Shown: piece by piece, positions 48,464 through 60,943 of the stretch | Position numbering within the stretch: position 1 is the first letter of the stretch | Layout: every line of letters begins with the position of its first letter | NCBI RefSeq assembly: GCF_001028665.1 | Contig: NZ_CP011503.1 | Coordinates: forward strand, 2,542,001-2,606,000 | DNA length: 64,000 nt | Reading direction: 5' to 3' | Origin: Burkholderia pyrrocinia | Lineage (GTDB): Bacteria; Pseudomonadota; Gammaproteobacteria; Burkholderiales; Burkholderiaceae | Notes under the pieces: generated by a model | The model's input: the letters and a program-made list of their open reading frames with translations, nothing else | What the model was told of the DNA's origin: nothing | Database searches by the model: none | Made by a program: the position numbers and the translations under genes

Positions 48464-48798
48464 GCCGGGGTGATGAAATTGGTAAACATAGCGGACTTAA
48501 ACGATTGAGTGCCCGTCCGGAAACGGTCGGTGCAGAACCCTTCAAATTCGGCGAAACCCCTGATGCGCGCATCGAGGCAACGCCGAGCCAAGCCTCGCGG
48601 TTTCCGCGAGGAAGGTGTAGAGACTAGACGGGGGGCGCCTAAGGCGCACGGGCAGCGGTCACGCCCGCGCGCGACGGTGAAGGCATAGTCCAGCGCACGA
48701 ACGGTTTCGCCCACGCGACGCCGGCTTTGAAAGAAGCAGTGTGACGAAAATCCGCCGCCTTAATTGGCTTGCCGGTTCAAGTCCGGTCCCCGGCACCA
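48464..48798 (+). tRNA. tRNA-Leu(UAA) interrupted by a group I intron
   Basis: Two exons, 48464-48498 and 48747-48798, join to an 87-nt tRNA with encoded CCA. The acceptor arms GCCGGGG and CCCCGGC pair fully, the anticodon stem GCGGA/TCCGC closes the loop CTTAAAA with anticodon UAA, a long variable arm (GCC-TTAATT-GGC) marks a class II leucine tRNA, and the T arm is GCCGG-TTCAAGT-CCGGT. The break lies between anticodon positions 34 and 35. Confidence 0.92.
48499..48746 (+). ncRNA. Group I self-splicing intron in tRNA-Leu(UAA), 248 nt
   Basis: The 5' exon ends in U (anticodon base 34), which pairs as a U-G wobble with the guide GAGT inside the intron (exon ACTT with intron GAGT), the P1 arrangement of group I introns. 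The core has AAATTCGGCGAAACC, GAGGCAACGCCGAGCCAAGCC-like P4-P6 text (48574-48593), GACTAGAC (P7 5' strand, about 48622-48629) and AAGGCATAGTCCA (P7 3' strand, about 48680-48692). It ends in the omega G at 48746 before AAAATCC. No endonuclease reading frame is inside, so it looks like a minimal self-splicing intron. Confidence 0.9.
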
Positions 48799-48832
48799 CG
48801 ATCGCTTCCACGCGATTCCATGAAGGTACGAA

Positions 48833-48867
48833 AACCCGCGAGAGATCGAGCGCTCGCGGGTTTTTTG
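48833..48867 (+). terminator. Rho-independent terminator of the tRNA-Leu gene
   Basis: A perfect 9-bp stem ACCCGCGAG/CTCGCGGGT (48834-48842, 48853-48861) is followed by TTTTTT. It lies 35 nt after the tRNA CCA end. Confidence 0.85.
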
Positions 48868-48977
48868 TTTTTGCGGCGTGGCATCGGATGCGTTTGCCGT
48901 CCGTGGGCATGCAGCGAGCATGCTTCTTCCGCACACGTTGCAACTCGATATTCATAACGATGGCCTTCGGGGGCGGG

Positions 48978-48993
48978 TCGGTCATTCGACCGA
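48978..48993. repeat. Inverted repeat downstream of the HD-GYP/LuxR gene
   Basis: TCGGTC-ATTC-GACCGA is a perfect 6-bp inverted repeat with a 4-nt loop. Apart from one loop base it equals a repeat found upstream of the same gene (50666-50681). It lies between the tRNA terminator and the gene end. Confidence 0.65.
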
Positions 48994-49102
48994 TGCCGTC
49001 GAGACCCGTTGAATGCCACGATCGTCACTCAAGGAGCGGCGCTGGCGTCGCGGTAACGGAATTCAGGTTCACACCGGGGCAAACCGGCGCAACGCCATTC
49101 CT

Positions 49103-50575
49103 TCAGATCAGGCCCATTGCCGATGCCTTGAGCGTCGCTGCCGCGCGCGTCGAACATCCGAGCTTGCGAAACACGCTTTCGATGTGCGTGCGTACCGTGC
49201 TCGGGCTGATGGTCAATTCCCGCGCAACCTCCTTGTTGCTCGCTCCGCGCGAGATCACGCGCAGCACGTCGATCTCTCGCCCGGACAGGCCGGCACCGGA
49301 CAGTGCGCTTCTGGATACGCGTCTGGCGACGGGGATGCCTGCCGACGTCAGCACACCGACCGCTTCTCCGCATAGCCGGCCATTTGCGGCCTCGTCTCGC
49401 AGCAGGTGGGCGGCCGCCTCGTCGGTCAGCGCGGCGCGCCAGGGGCGCGGCGATCGCAACGCGACCCACGCGACGGACGCAGCCAGCACGCGCGCCTCCG
49501 GTGTCAGCGCAGGGGCGTGCGCGCCGCGGAAATACCCCGAACCGTCCAGCCGTTCGTACGCATGCGATGCAAGCAGGGCGGCCTGGCTCAGCGCGCCGGA
49601 CTGTTTGCCGGCACGTTCCGTCCAGTACGGTACCAGTCGCACCTTCTCCCACGCGCTTGCCGGCAAGCGCGTGGGCAGGTTCCATACATCGTTGGGGACG
49701 GCGGCCCGGCCGATGCCGTGAATCAGTCCGGCCTGGTAAACGAGCGAGCGCCCGGCGTCATCCGGTTTGAGTCGCGCATGACACCCGGCCGCCGTCACCG
49801 CGACCGCACGCGAAAAACCCGTCATCCACGGCAATTTCAGGTCGATGATGTCGGCGATCAGTTCCGCGGATGTCATCCGCTGCATATCGGACGTCGCCAG
49901 CGCGATGTCGAAATCGGCCGGCGACGTGCGTTCCAGCTGCGCCAGCCACGCTTCTGCGTGACGTATCGTCGTCTCGACGAGGTGCACCGGGTACCGCGAG
50001 TCGGCACGCCGCTCGATCAGCCCCAGTGCCCGCTCGACGCCGTACGTGCGACTCAACACCTCCAGATCGCCGGCAAGCGCAACGACCGGCACGACTACGG
50101 GTACCTGTTCGCGTGCGAGTTGCGCAGGTACGCCGCTGCCGTCCCAGGCTTCGAAAATGTGACGCAGCGCCGTTTCGGTCACCGTCGAAAGACCCAGTAT
50201 TCGCGCGACCTCGCCGGATACTTCGCAGTGGATTCGCGCGAGTTGCAACATCGACGCACCGGCGTTTCCGATTGCCTCGGCCATGCCGGGCCTGTTCTCG
50301 AGCATCGCCGTGCGGATCGCGATGTCGTCGCCGAACACTTCCGCGAAACCTGCTGCGTTCGCCGTACAACCCGACCAGCGAAGCAGCGACACCTCGCGAA
50401 CCGTATCGCAAGCCGATACCCCCAGTCCGGCCGCGTCCGCGAGTCGTACACCCAGCCACGCGGTGCGAAGCGAATGGTCGGTCGGTTGTCCCATGCTCAG
50501 ATCGCCGATGAAAGCGATGGCTCTCACGGAATCGAATATGCGCAGTGCGGCGTGGCTGGCTTTGGCGTCGAACAT
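49103..50575 (-). CDS. Tandem HD-GYP-like / LuxR-type transcriptional regulator
   Basis: A 490-residue protein with two HD-GYP-related halves and a C-terminal LuxR helix-turn-helix (residues about 428-488: LSGREIDVLRVISRGASNKEVARELTISPSTVRTHIESVFRKLG). The first half has DHSLRTAWLGVRLA (34-47) and FEAWDGSGVPAQLAREQVPVVVPVVALAGDLE (about 141-172); the second has IHGIGRAAVPND (285-296) and SHAYERLDGSGYFRG (337-351). Canonical HDIGK and HHERxDGxGYP are altered to HGIGR and HAYERLDGSGYF, so c-di-GMP hydrolysis is doubtful. The start at 50575 (ATG) is chosen because upstream in-frame codons cross the palindrome. Confidence 0.82.
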   Translation of the reverse strand: MFDAKASHAALRIFDSVRAIAFIGDLSMGQPTDHSLRTAWLGVRLADAAGLGVSACDTVREVSLLRWSGCTANAAGFAEVFGDDIAIRTAMLENRPGMAEAIGNAGASMLQLARIHCEVSGEVARILGLSTVTETALRHIFEAWDGSGVPAQLAREQVPVVVPVVALAGDLEVLSRTYGVERALGLIERRADSRYPVHLVETTIRHAEAWLAQLERTSPADFDIALATSDMQRMTSAELIADIIDLKLPWMTGFSRAVAVTAAGCHARLKPDDAGRSLVYQAGLIHGIGRAAVPNDVWNLPTRLPASAWEKVRLVPYWTERAGKQSGALSQAALLASHAYERLDGSGYFRGAHAPALTPEARVLAASVAWVALRSPRPWRAALTDEAAAHLLRDEAANGRLCGEAVGVLTSAGIPVARRVSRSALSGAGLSGREIDVLRVISRGASNKEVARELTISPSTVRTHIESVFRKLGCSTRAAATLKASAMGLI

Positions 50576-50656
50576 CGGACTCGGCTTGGAAAATCGCTGG
50601 GGCGAGCGAACGATGATACGCGAGGGCACGGGGGCGTGCGCCCCGCTGCGTGACGC

Positions 50657-50690
50657 TGTCCGGGGTCGGTCATTTGACCGATCCCGGACA
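50657..50690. promoter_or_regulatory. Long palindrome upstream of the HD-GYP/LuxR gene
   Basis: TGTCCGGGGTCGGTC, loop ATTT, GACCGATCCCGGACA: a 15-bp stem with one G-T pair. The inner core TCGGTC-ATTY-GACCGA is shared with 48978-48993. It is 82-115 nt before the HD-GYP/LuxR ATG and on the other side faces the gene at 50826. No T-run follows, so it is more likely an operator than a terminator. Confidence 0.55.
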
Positions 50691-50825
50691 GCCCGGACGA
50701 CCGGGACAATCTGGGTGCATGCGGAGCAAGTGAAACGCACGGCCGCTTGAATGCTTCCGTGTGCCGCGGGTGTCGCCGGTGTCGCGGCGATCGGGACCAA
50801 CATCTTCAGAAGGAGTCGTCGTCTT

Positions 50826-51320
50826 ATGCCTCATCCCATTTCCGCTCTGGGTGCCGGTCACACCATCGTCAGCCTCGTGACGTTCGCCGCGGGCCTCTAC
50901 AGCTTCGCCCGATATCAGAAGATCGACAGCGCGACCCGGTCCGCCAGGATTTACCTGGCAGGGATGGCGATATCGGTATGCACGTCGTTCGGCTTGTCCA
51001 GCACCGGCGGCTTCAATGTCGGGCATGCACTCGGCATCCTGGCGCTGATCGCGACATCGGGCGGACTCCTCGTTCCGCGAATCGAAGCGCTGGGGCGTGC
51101 GCGGCCGTACCTGGCCCAGTTCGCATTCTCGTTCAGTTTCTTTCTGTTGCTGGTCCCCGGAATCAACGAGACGCTGACACGGCTGCCGATCGGCCACCCG
51201 CTTGCGAACGGCCCCGAATCCCCCATCGTGCGCGGATCGCTTGCCGCGTGGCTGGGTATCTTCGTGCTTGGATCGGTGTTGCAGTTTGTGCGGCTTCGGT
51301 CGTACCGCAGCCGTACATGA
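50826..51320 (+). CDS. Small membrane protein, DUF2306-like
   Basis: A 164-residue protein with four hydrophobic helices (about 10-30, 45-65, 72-90, 100-118) and another near the C terminus. GHTIVSLVTFAAGLYSFARYQKI and ISVCTSFGLSSTGGFNVGHALGILALI resemble DUF2306-type integral proteins. Function is unknown. An AGGAG is about 10 nt before the ATG. It is divergent from the HD-GYP/LuxR gene. Confidence 0.6.
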   Translation: MPHPISALGAGHTIVSLVTFAAGLYSFARYQKIDSATRSARIYLAGMAISVCTSFGLSSTGGFNVGHALGILALIATSGGLLVPRIEALGRARPYLAQFAFSFSFFLLLVPGINETLTRLPIGHPLANGPESPIVRGSLAAWLGIFVLGSVLQFVRLRSYRSRT

Positions 51321-51348
51321 ATGCGCGGCAAGCGGGCTCCCTGTCGCT

Positions 51349-52302
51349 TCAACGCTCGGGACGCCCGACCGCGCGGCTTTCCGGATCGGTGCCTGCCGAC
51401 TGAACACGCAATGTATCGATCAGCGCACGCAGCCCGCCCGACACATGGCGATGACCGGGGTAATACAGACACAGCCCAGGCATGACCGGACACCAGTCGA
51501 TCAACACGCGTTCGAGACGCCCGTCGTCCAGCGCATCGCGGACGAGATGATCCGGTACGAACGCGATCCCGATCCCGTCGATCGCCGCATCGACCATCAA
51601 CGGCTGATCGGTCAGCGTGAGCGGGCCGCCGACATTCACCGTTTCGACGACACCGCGACGCTCGAACTCCCAGCGGTAGATCGCGCCGCTATCGAAGCGA
51701 AAGCGGATGCAGTCGTGCCGATGCAGATCCTGCGGCACGTCTGGGCGGCCGCGCGCGGCGAAATAGGCCGGCGAAGCGACCACGGCGAATCGCACCGGGT
51801 CGGACACGCGAATCGCAATCATGTCTTGCGGTACGGCCTCGGCGAGCCGGATCCCCGCATCGAACCCGCCGGCGACGATGTCGCTGAGCTTCCCGTCCGT
51901 CACGATGTCGAGGTGAACCTGCGGGTAGTCGCGCAGGAAGCGCGCGAGCACCGGTTTCAGCACGATGCGAATCGCGCCTTCGCTGGCGTTGATGCGCACG
52001 GTGCCGCCGGGCGTGTCGCGCAGCCCGTCGACCGCAAGCATCGCCTCCGCAACCGACGAGATCGCCGGACGGAGCTTTTCGACGAGTCGTTCGCCGGCGT
52101 CCGTCAGCGACACGCTGCGTGTCGTGCGGTTGAACAGGCGAACACCCAGACGCTGCTCGAGGCTCTTGATCGAATGACTGATTGCCGACGGCGTGACGTC
52201 GAGCTCGATCGCCGCCGCGCGAAAGCTGAGGTGCGTCGCCGCGACGAGGAACACATTGAGCGAGAAGAGATCGCCGCTTTTCAATTGATGAGCTGAATTC
52301 AT
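51349..52302 (-). CDS. LysR-family regulator
   Basis: A 317-residue LysR protein starting [67 protein letters not shown], a classical wHTH, with the substrate-binding domain after about residue 90. An in-frame ATG 14 codons upstream (52344) is possible. It is divergent from the alcohol dehydrogenase gene, which it probably controls. Confidence 0.85.
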   Translation of the reverse strand: MNSAHQLKSGDLFSLNVFLVAATHLSFRAAAIELDVTPSAISHSIKSLEQRLGVRLFNRTTRSVSLTDAGERLVEKLRPAISSVAEAMLAVDGLRDTPGGTVRINASEGAIRIVLKPVLARFLRDYPQVHLDIVTDGKLSDIVAGGFDAGIRLAEAVPQDMIAIRVSDPVRFAVVASPAYFAARGRPDVPQDLHRHDCIRFRFDSGAIYRWEFERRGVVETVNVGGPLTLTDQPLMVDAAIDGIGIAFVPDHLVRDALDDGRLERVLIDWCPVMPGLCLYYPGHRHVSGGLRALIDTLRVQSAGTDPESRAVGRPER

Positions 52303-52463
52303 CTGGACATAAAGATTGGCGAGGTTGTCATGATAATGCGCCATTCCTAGACTAGGGCGTTCTTCATCGCACCGCGGCCGGACATGGCGGAAACGACGGC
52401 GCGGCGGCATGTGCTGAAGGACTGGGCAATGAACCCTACGTTCGGTGGAACAAGGAGCAGGCA

Positions 52464-53495
52464 ATGAAGATGAAGGCGGTTGTAATGACCGGCGCCAATC
52501 GGCCCTGGGAAGTCCGGGAAGTGCCGGTTCCGGAGGCCGGGCCGGGGCAGGTGCTGGTGAAGGTTCATGCGTCCGGGATGTGCTACACGGACGTATGGGC
52601 CACGCAGGGCTACGGAGGCGACATTTATCCGCAGACGCCCGGCCACGAAGTGGTCGGGGAAATCGTCGAAGTGGGCGCGGGCGTGCATGCACGAAGGGCG
52701 GGCGATCGGGTCGGCACGACGTGGGTGCAGTCCGCGTGCGGTCGCTGCGCGTACTGTCGCGAGCATCGTCCGCTCTCCGGCCAGACAGCGGTGAACTGCG
52801 ACGCACCGCGCACCACCGGATTTGCTTCGCAGGGCGGGCATGCCGAGTACATCGCCGTCGCGGCCGAGGGGACGGTGCTGCTGCCCGACGGGCTCGCCTA
52901 TGTCGATGCCGCGCCGATGATGTGCGCCGGCTATACGACGTGGAGCGGCCTGCGCGATGCTGCGCCGCAACCGCATGAGAGGGTCGCCGTGCTCGGCATC
53001 GGCGGTTTGGGACACGTGGCGCTGCAACTGTCCAGGGCCTGCGGTTTCGAGACCATCGCGATCACGCATTCGTCGGACAAGCGCGACCTGGCGATCCGGC
53101 TGGGCGCGGACCAGGTCGTCGCAAATGGCGAGGAACTTCGCGATCTGGGCGGCGCGGACGTGCTGCTGGTCACGACGAACGAGTTCAGCACTGCGGAGGA
53201 AGCGATGGCCGGCCTGCGGGTCGACGGCCGGGTGATCCTCTGCGGGCTCGATTTCAGCAAGCCGTTTTCGATCGCGTCGCAGCGCAAGCCGTTCCACATG
53301 ATGCGCCAGCAGGTCGTCGGCTCCACGCATGGCGGCTTGCGCTATCTGAGCGAAGTGCTGGATCTCGCCGCCAAAGGCAAGGTCAAGCCGATCGTCGAAA
53401 CGTTTGCGCTCGACGAGGCCGCCGAAGCATACAGCCGACTCGAGTCGGGGAAGATGCGCTTTCGCGGCGTATTCACGCCCGCGCAAGGCAACTGA
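52464..53495 (+). CDS. Zinc-dependent alcohol dehydrogenase
   Basis: A 343-residue medium-chain dehydrogenase. Catalytic zinc ligands: Cys in ASGMCYTDVWA and His-Glu in GHEVVGEI; the structural zinc cluster is CGRCAYC followed by NC (third to fourth Cys spacing longer than usual). The Rossmann motif GIGGLGHVALQLSRA is present. Similar enzymes act on primary alcohols or aldehydes. It is preceded by an AAGGAGC and divergent from the LysR gene. Confidence 0.85.
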   Translation: MKMKAVVMTGANRPWEVREVPVPEAGPGQVLVKVHASGMCYTDVWATQGYGGDIYPQTPGHEVVGEIVEVGAGVHARRAGDRVGTTWVQSACGRCAYCREHRPLSGQTAVNCDAPRTTGFASQGGHAEYIAVAAEGTVLLPDGLAYVDAAPMMCAGYTTWSGLRDAAPQPHERVAVLGIGGLGHVALQLSRACGFETIAITHSSDKRDLAIRLGADQVVANGEELRDLGGADVLLVTTNEFSTAEEAMAGLRVDGRVILCGLDFSKPFSIASQRKPFHMMRQQVVGSTHGGLRYLSEVLDLAAKGKVKPIVETFALDEAAEAYSRLESGKMRFRGVFTPAQGN

Positions 53496-56262
<2,767 letters not shown>

Positions 56263-56263
56263 A

Positions 56264-57589
56264 ATGGGGATTCATGTCATCAAGATGCCGGACATCGGCG
56301 AAGGGATCGCCGAGGTCGAGCTGGTGGCCTGGCACGTGGAAGTCGGACAGACGATCAAGGAAGACCAGCCGCTCGCCGACGTGATGACCGACAAGGCTGC
56401 GGTCGAGATTCCGTCGCCGGTGTCGGGCAAGGTGCTGGAGCTCGGCGGCCGGATCGGCGAGATGATGGCGGTCGGCAGCGAACTGATTCGGCTCGAAGTC
56501 GAAGGCGACGGCAACCTGAAGGCCGGCGCACCGGTGCGAGAAACAAAGGTGGAAACCGCACCGGTCGCGGCGGCGCCGTCGACGCCGGTCGCCGACGTAC
56601 CGGCTGAAAGGCCGGCGGCGCCGCGTCATGAGGCCAAACGTGCTCCCGCGGAACCGCGTCGTGCGGAACGTGCCGAACCTGCGGCGCAGCCGCGCGCGGC
56701 GCTCGCGCCGGGCGAACGGCCGCTCGCGTCGCCGGCCGTGCGGCAGCGCGCGTGGGACATGGGTATCGAGCTGCGCTACGTGCGCGGCACGGGCGAAGCA
56801 GGTCGGATCCTGCACGCGGACCTCGATGCGTATGCGAAGACGAGCGGTAGTGCGGCGCGTGCGTCGCAAGCGCATGGCTACAACGAACGCAACGACGAAA
56901 CCGAAGTGCCGGTGATCGGCCTGCGGCGTGCGATCGCGCGCAAGATGCAGGAAGCGAAGCGCCGCATTCCGCACTTCAGCTACGTCGAGGAAATCGACGT
57001 CACCGAACTCGAATCGTTGCGCGCCGACCTGAACCGCCGCTACGGCGACGCGCGCGGCCGGCTCACGCCGCTGCCGCTGCTGATCCGCGCGATGGTGATC
57101 GCGTTGCGCGACTTCCCGCAGATCAACGCGCGCTTCGACGACGAGGCGGGCGTCGTCACGCGCTACGGCGCGGTGCACATGGGCGTCGCGACGCAGACGG
57201 AAGGCGGCCTCACGGTACCCGTGCTGCGTCATGCCGAAGCGCGCGACGTGTGGTCGATCTCCGCCGAAATCGCGCGGCTCGCCGATGCGGTGCGCGCGAA
57301 CCGCGCGCAGCGCGACGAGTTGAGTGGTTCGACGATCACGATCTCGAGCCTCGGCGCGCTCGGCGGCATCGTGTCGACGCCGGTCATCAATCATCCGGAG
57401 GTCGGCATCGTCGGCGTGAACCGGATCGTCGAGCGGCCGATGATTCGCGACGGCGCGGTCGTCGCGCGCAAGATGATGAACCTGTCGTCGTCGTTCGACC
57501 ATCGCGTCGTCGACGGCGCGGACGCGGCCGAATTCATCCAGGCCGTGCGCGGGGTGCTCGAGCGCCCGGCACTGCTGTTCGTGGAGTGA
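56264..57589 (+). CDS. bkdB: Branched-chain 2-oxoacid dehydrogenase E2 (lipoyl acyltransferase)
   Basis: A 441-residue E2 with one lipoyl domain (residues 3-78; lipoylated Lys in [13 protein letters not shown]), an Ala/Pro/Arg-rich linker (about 85-140), an E1/E3-binding domain ([37 protein letters not shown], about 145-182) and a catalytic domain with [16 protein letters not shown] at the C terminus (catalytic His and Asp). One lipoyl domain is normal for this complex. It overlaps no neighbour; the E3 gene starts 5 nt later. Confidence 0.93.
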   Translation: MGIHVIKMPDIGEGIAEVELVAWHVEVGQTIKEDQPLADVMTDKAAVEIPSPVSGKVLELGGRIGEMMAVGSELIRLEVEGDGNLKAGAPVRETKVETAPVAAAPSTPVADVPAERPAAPRHEAKRAPAEPRRAERAEPAAQPRAALAPGERPLASPAVRQRAWDMGIELRYVRGTGEAGRILHADLDAYAKTSGSAARASQAHGYNERNDETEVPVIGLRRAIARKMQEAKRRIPHFSYVEEIDVTELESLRADLNRRYGDARGRLTPLPLLIRAMVIALRDFPQINARFDDEAGVVTRYGAVHMGVATQTEGGLTVPVLRHAEARDVWSISAEIARLADAVRANRAQRDELSGSTITISSLGALGGIVSTPVINHPEVGIVGVNRIVERPMIRDGAVVARKMMNLSSSFDHRVVDGADAAEFIQAVRGVLERPALLFVE

Positions 57590-57594
57590 GCGTA

Positions 57595-58986
57595 ATGAAA
57601 AACGAACACACCACGCTGCTCGTGATCGGCGGCGGTCCGGGCGGCTACGTCGCCGCGATCCGCGCCGGCCAGCTCGGCATTCCGACCGTGCTGGTCGAAC
57701 GCGACCGGCTCGGCGGCACGTGCCTGAACATCGGCTGCATTCCGTCGAAGGCGCTGATCCACGTGGCCGACGCATTCGAACAGGCGTGCGGCCAGGCCGG
57801 CGAAGCGGCGCTCGGGATCCGCGTACGCACGCCCGAGATCGACATCGCGCAAAGCGTCGCGTGGAAGGACGGCATCGTCGACCGGCTGACGCGCGGCGTC
57901 GGCGCGCTGCTCAAGAAGAACGGCGTGCGCGTGCTGCACGGCGACGCACGCGTGATCGACGGCAAGACCGTCGAAGTCGTCACCGGCGGCCACACGATGC
58001 ACATCGGTTGCGAGCACCTGTTGCTCGCGACCGGTTCCGAACCGGTCGAGCTGCCGTCGATGCCGTTCGGCGGGCATGTCGTGTCGTCCACCGAGGCGCT
58101 GTCGCCCACGACGTTGCCGAAGCGGCTGGTCGTCGTCGGGGCCGGGTATATCGGGCTCGAACTCGGGATCGTCTATCGCAAGCTCGGTGTCGAGGTCAGC
58201 GTCGTCGAAGCAGCGGAACGCGTGTTGCCCGCGTACGACGCCGAACTCGCGAGGCCGGTCGCGGATTCGCTCGCGCGGCTCGGCGTCGGGTTATGCCTCG
58301 GCCACAAGGTGCTCGGGCTCGCGGAGGACGGCGCGGTGCGCGTGCAGGCGGCCGATGGCGCGGAACGGACGTTGCCGGCCGATCGCGTGCTGGTCGCGGT
58401 CGGCCGCCGGCCGCGCGTCGACGGCTTCGGGCTCGAAACGCTGCTGCTCGATCGCAACGGCCGCGCGCTGCGGATCGACGACGAATGCCGGACGTCGATG
58501 CGCAACGTGTGGGCGATCGGCGACGTCGCCGGCGAACCGATGCTCGCGCATCGCGCGATGGCGCAGGGCGAGATGGTCGCCGAGCTGATCGCCGGGCGGC
58601 GCCGCAAGTTCATGCCCGCATCGATCCCGGCCGTGTGCTTCACCGATCCCGAGATCGTGACGGCCGGCTGGTCGCCGGACGACGCACGCGCGGTCGGCGT
58701 CGATTGTCTGAACGCATCGTTTCCGTTCGCGGCGAACGGGCGCGCGATGACGCTGCAGGCAACCGACGGTTTCGTGCGTGTCGTCGCGCGGCGCGACAAC
58801 CACCTGATCGTCGGCTGGCAGGCCGTCGGGCGCGGCGTGTCGGAGCTGGCTGCCGCGTTCTCGCAGTCGCTGGAGATGGGCGCGCGGCTGGAAGACATCG
58901 GCGGCACGATCCACGCGCATCCGACGCTGGGTGAAGCGCTGCAGGAAGCGGCGTTGCGTGCGCTGGGGCATGCGTTGCATGTCTGA
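57595..58986 (+). CDS. lpdV: Branched-chain complex dihydrolipoamide dehydrogenase E3 (LpdV-type)
   Basis: A 463-residue FAD disulfide reductase: FAD motif [10 protein letters not shown], redox disulfide [16 protein letters not shown] motif [10 protein letters not shown], second FAD motif [15 protein letters not shown], and the catalytic HAHPTLGE near the end. It is the dedicated E3 of the operon, last of four genes, followed by a strong hairpin (59006-59036). Confidence 0.93.
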   Translation: MKNEHTTLLVIGGGPGGYVAAIRAGQLGIPTVLVERDRLGGTCLNIGCIPSKALIHVADAFEQACGQAGEAALGIRVRTPEIDIAQSVAWKDGIVDRLTRGVGALLKKNGVRVLHGDARVIDGKTVEVVTGGHTMHIGCEHLLLATGSEPVELPSMPFGGHVVSSTEALSPTTLPKRLVVVGAGYIGLELGIVYRKLGVEVSVVEAAERVLPAYDAELARPVADSLARLGVGLCLGHKVLGLAEDGAVRVQAADGAERTLPADRVLVAVGRRPRVDGFGLETLLLDRNGRALRIDDECRTSMRNVWAIGDVAGEPMLAHRAMAQGEMVAELIAGRRRKFMPASIPAVCFTDPEIVTAGWSPDDARAVGVDCLNASFPFAANGRAMTLQATDGFVRVVARRDNHLIVGWQAVGRGVSELAAAFSQSLEMGARLEDIGGTIHAHPTLGEALQEAALRALGHALHV

Positions 58987-59005
58987 CGTGTGACCGTCAA
59001 ACGGA

Positions 59006-59036
59006 GCCGCCGGTGCGCAACGTGCGCATCGGCGGC
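59006..59036. terminator. Strong hairpin after the bkd operon
   Basis: Arms GCCGCCGGTGCGCA and TGCGCATCGGCGGC pair over 14 bp (one G-U) with a 3-nt loop. It is 19 nt after the E3 stop. A weak T-run (GTTCC) follows, so it may end the operon by another mechanism or protect the 3' end. Confidence 0.55.
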
Positions 59037-59218
59037 GTTCCGGATACTGCACCGGTGCCGCATGACGCGGCCGATTCGAGACAGGTAACGAGTGCGGTCT
59101 GTAATTTTTCGAGATGCAGGAAGGTTGCCGGCGCCACGTTGGCCGACCATCATGTCGATAGCCGGAAACCGGGCCGCTCCCGGCCCGCCAACACCGGCTC
59201 CACACGGAAGAACCGGAC

Positions 59219-59848
59219 ATGAAACTGCTGCTCGTCGGCGCGACCGGGCTCGTCGGGCGCCACGTCCTCGAAGTCGCGCTGGCCGATGCGCGGGTCGATC
59301 ACGTGGTCGTCCTTGCGCGCCGGCCGTTGTCGCCGCATCCGAAGATGCGCGCGCTTGAGGTCGACTTCGATCATCTGCCCGACGCGGCCGACTGGTGGCA
59401 GGCCGATGCGGTGATCTGCACGCTCGGCACCACGATGCGCGCTGCCGGTTCGCAGGCGGCATTCCGGCACGTCGATCACGACTATCCGCTCGCGGTCGCG
59501 CGGCTCGCGCACCGGCACGGCACGCCGGCCTACGTCCTGAATTCGGCGCTTGGTGCGGATCCGGCGTCGCGCATCTTCTACAACCGCGTCAAGGGCGAGG
59601 TCGAACAGGGGCTGGCCGGCGTCGGGTTCGCGTCGCTCACTTATGTGCGGCCGGGCCTGATCGGTGGCAGCCGCGACGAATTCAGGCTCGGCGAACGGCT
59701 GCTGGTGTTCGCGTTGAACGTCGCCGAACCGGTGCTGCCGGCGAAGTGGCGCGTGAATCCCGCATCACGGATTGCGCGCGCGCTGGTCGACGCCGCGATC
59801 GATGCGCGGCCGGGCGTGCAGGTCGTCGCATCGGATCGGCTCGTCTGA
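59219..59848 (+). CDS. NAD(P)H-binding protein (HTATIP2-like)
   Basis: A 209-residue Rossmann protein: GATGLVGRHVLEVAL near the N terminus, WWQADAVICTLGTTMRAAGSQAAFRHVDHDYPLAVARLAHRHG and YNRVKGEVEQGLAGVGFASLTYVRPGLIGG (YxxxK). These match the CC3/TIP30-like oxidoreductases. The role is unknown. It is 230 nt after the bkd operon. Confidence 0.75.
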   Translation: MKLLLVGATGLVGRHVLEVALADARVDHVVVLARRPLSPHPKMRALEVDFDHLPDAADWWQADAVICTLGTTMRAAGSQAAFRHVDHDYPLAVARLAHRHGTPAYVLNSALGADPASRIFYNRVKGEVEQGLAGVGFASLTYVRPGLIGGSRDEFRLGERLLVFALNVAEPVLPAKWRVNPASRIARALVDAAIDARPGVQVVASDRLV

Positions 59849-59896
59849 AGCGGCGCGCGCGGCGAACCGTCGGCGCCGCGGCGCGGCACGCACCGG

Positions 59897-60814
59897 CTAT
59901 CGGCCCGCGAAACCGTCGAGCCCGCCGAACTGTTCGGCGAGCGCTGCCGTGAAGGCATCCAGCGCTTCGCTGCCGTCGCAGTTCCTCGGCGTCGCGAGCT
60001 GGAATTCGACCGTATGGCTCAGCTTGCTCGCGAGCAGCCTGCGCATCTTTCCGGCCGCGACCCACGGCGCCGCGACGTGGTCGGGCAGGAAGCCGACATG
60101 CGCGCCGGACAGGATGAAGATCACGTCGGCATCGACGTTTTCCGAGAACGCGGTCGGCTGCGCGTTGCGCAGCGCCGAACCCGACGTGTTCGTCTTGTAG
60201 AGCCGCGCGACGTTGCTCGCGTGCGCGATGTCGTTGACCGACACGGTCCGTTTCGCAAACAGCGGATGCCGGGCGCCGCAGTGGAGCGACTGGTGTTCGA
60301 CGAACAGCGGTGCGTAGTGCAGGCCGGCCTGGTGGCCGGAAAAGTAGCCGATCGCGAGCTGCAGTTCGCCTTTCAGCAGCCTGCGCTCCAGCTCGTCGGG
60401 CGCGACCGCGATCATCTCGATCAGCACGTCCGGCGCCTGTTCGCGAAAGCGACCGACGGCCGTCGCGATCGATTCGACGACGTCCGGCGCGAGCCGCTCG
60501 GACAGGCCGATGCGCAGTTCGCCGAGCAACGTGCCCGACACGTGCTGCGTATCGCGCGTGAACACGTCCATCGCCTGCAGGAGCCGCCGGGTCGACTGCA
60601 GCACGCGTTCGCCCTTCGGCGTCAGCCGGAACCCGCTTTTGCCGCGATCGCACAGCCGGAACCCCAGGCGCGTCTCGAGCTTGGCCATCTGCGTGCTGAT
60701 CGTCGAAGGCGCCATCCCGAGCGTGCCCTGTGCGGCGCTGAAGCCGCCGCTTTCGACGATCGTCAGGAATAGACGCAGCAACTGCAAATCCATGTCTCTC
60801 AGTCGGGTCAGCAT
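59897..60814 (-). CDS. LysR-family regulator (GbuR-like position)
   Basis: A 305-residue LysR: LQLLRLFLTIVESGGFSAAQGTLGMAPSTISTQMAKLETRLGFRLCDRGKSGFRLTPKGERVL for DNA binding, then the co-inducer domain with AIGYFSGHQAGL. It is divergent from the ureohydrolase gene with 129 nt between. In Pseudomonas the guanidinobutyrase gene gbuA is divergent from the LysR gene gbuR, a similar arrangement. Confidence 0.85.
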   Translation of the reverse strand: MLTRLRDMDLQLLRLFLTIVESGGFSAAQGTLGMAPSTISTQMAKLETRLGFRLCDRGKSGFRLTPKGERVLQSTRRLLQAMDVFTRDTQHVSGTLLGELRIGLSERLAPDVVESIATAVGRFREQAPDVLIEMIAVAPDELERRLLKGELQLAIGYFSGHQAGLHYAPLFVEHQSLHCGARHPLFAKRTVSVNDIAHASNVARLYKTNTSGSALRNAQPTAFSENVDADVIFILSGAHVGFLPDHVAAPWVAAGKMRRLLASKLSHTVEFQLATPRNCDGSEALDAFTAALAEQFGGLDGFAGR

Positions 60815-60943
60815 GGCGATACATCGCGTTTCGTGAAGTCGGCTTATGTTAGTTCATATTTTTCGTTGGATGCGCCGACGGCAGAATCGGGCCCGAGGTC
60901 GCCAGCCGCGCGGCCGCGTTCCCCTTCAGCCAGGAATCCGACG

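Noticed and set aside
48499..48746. Homing endonuclease inside the group I intron
   Set aside because: No open frame of useful length or LAGLIDADG/GIY-YIG motif within 248 nt.
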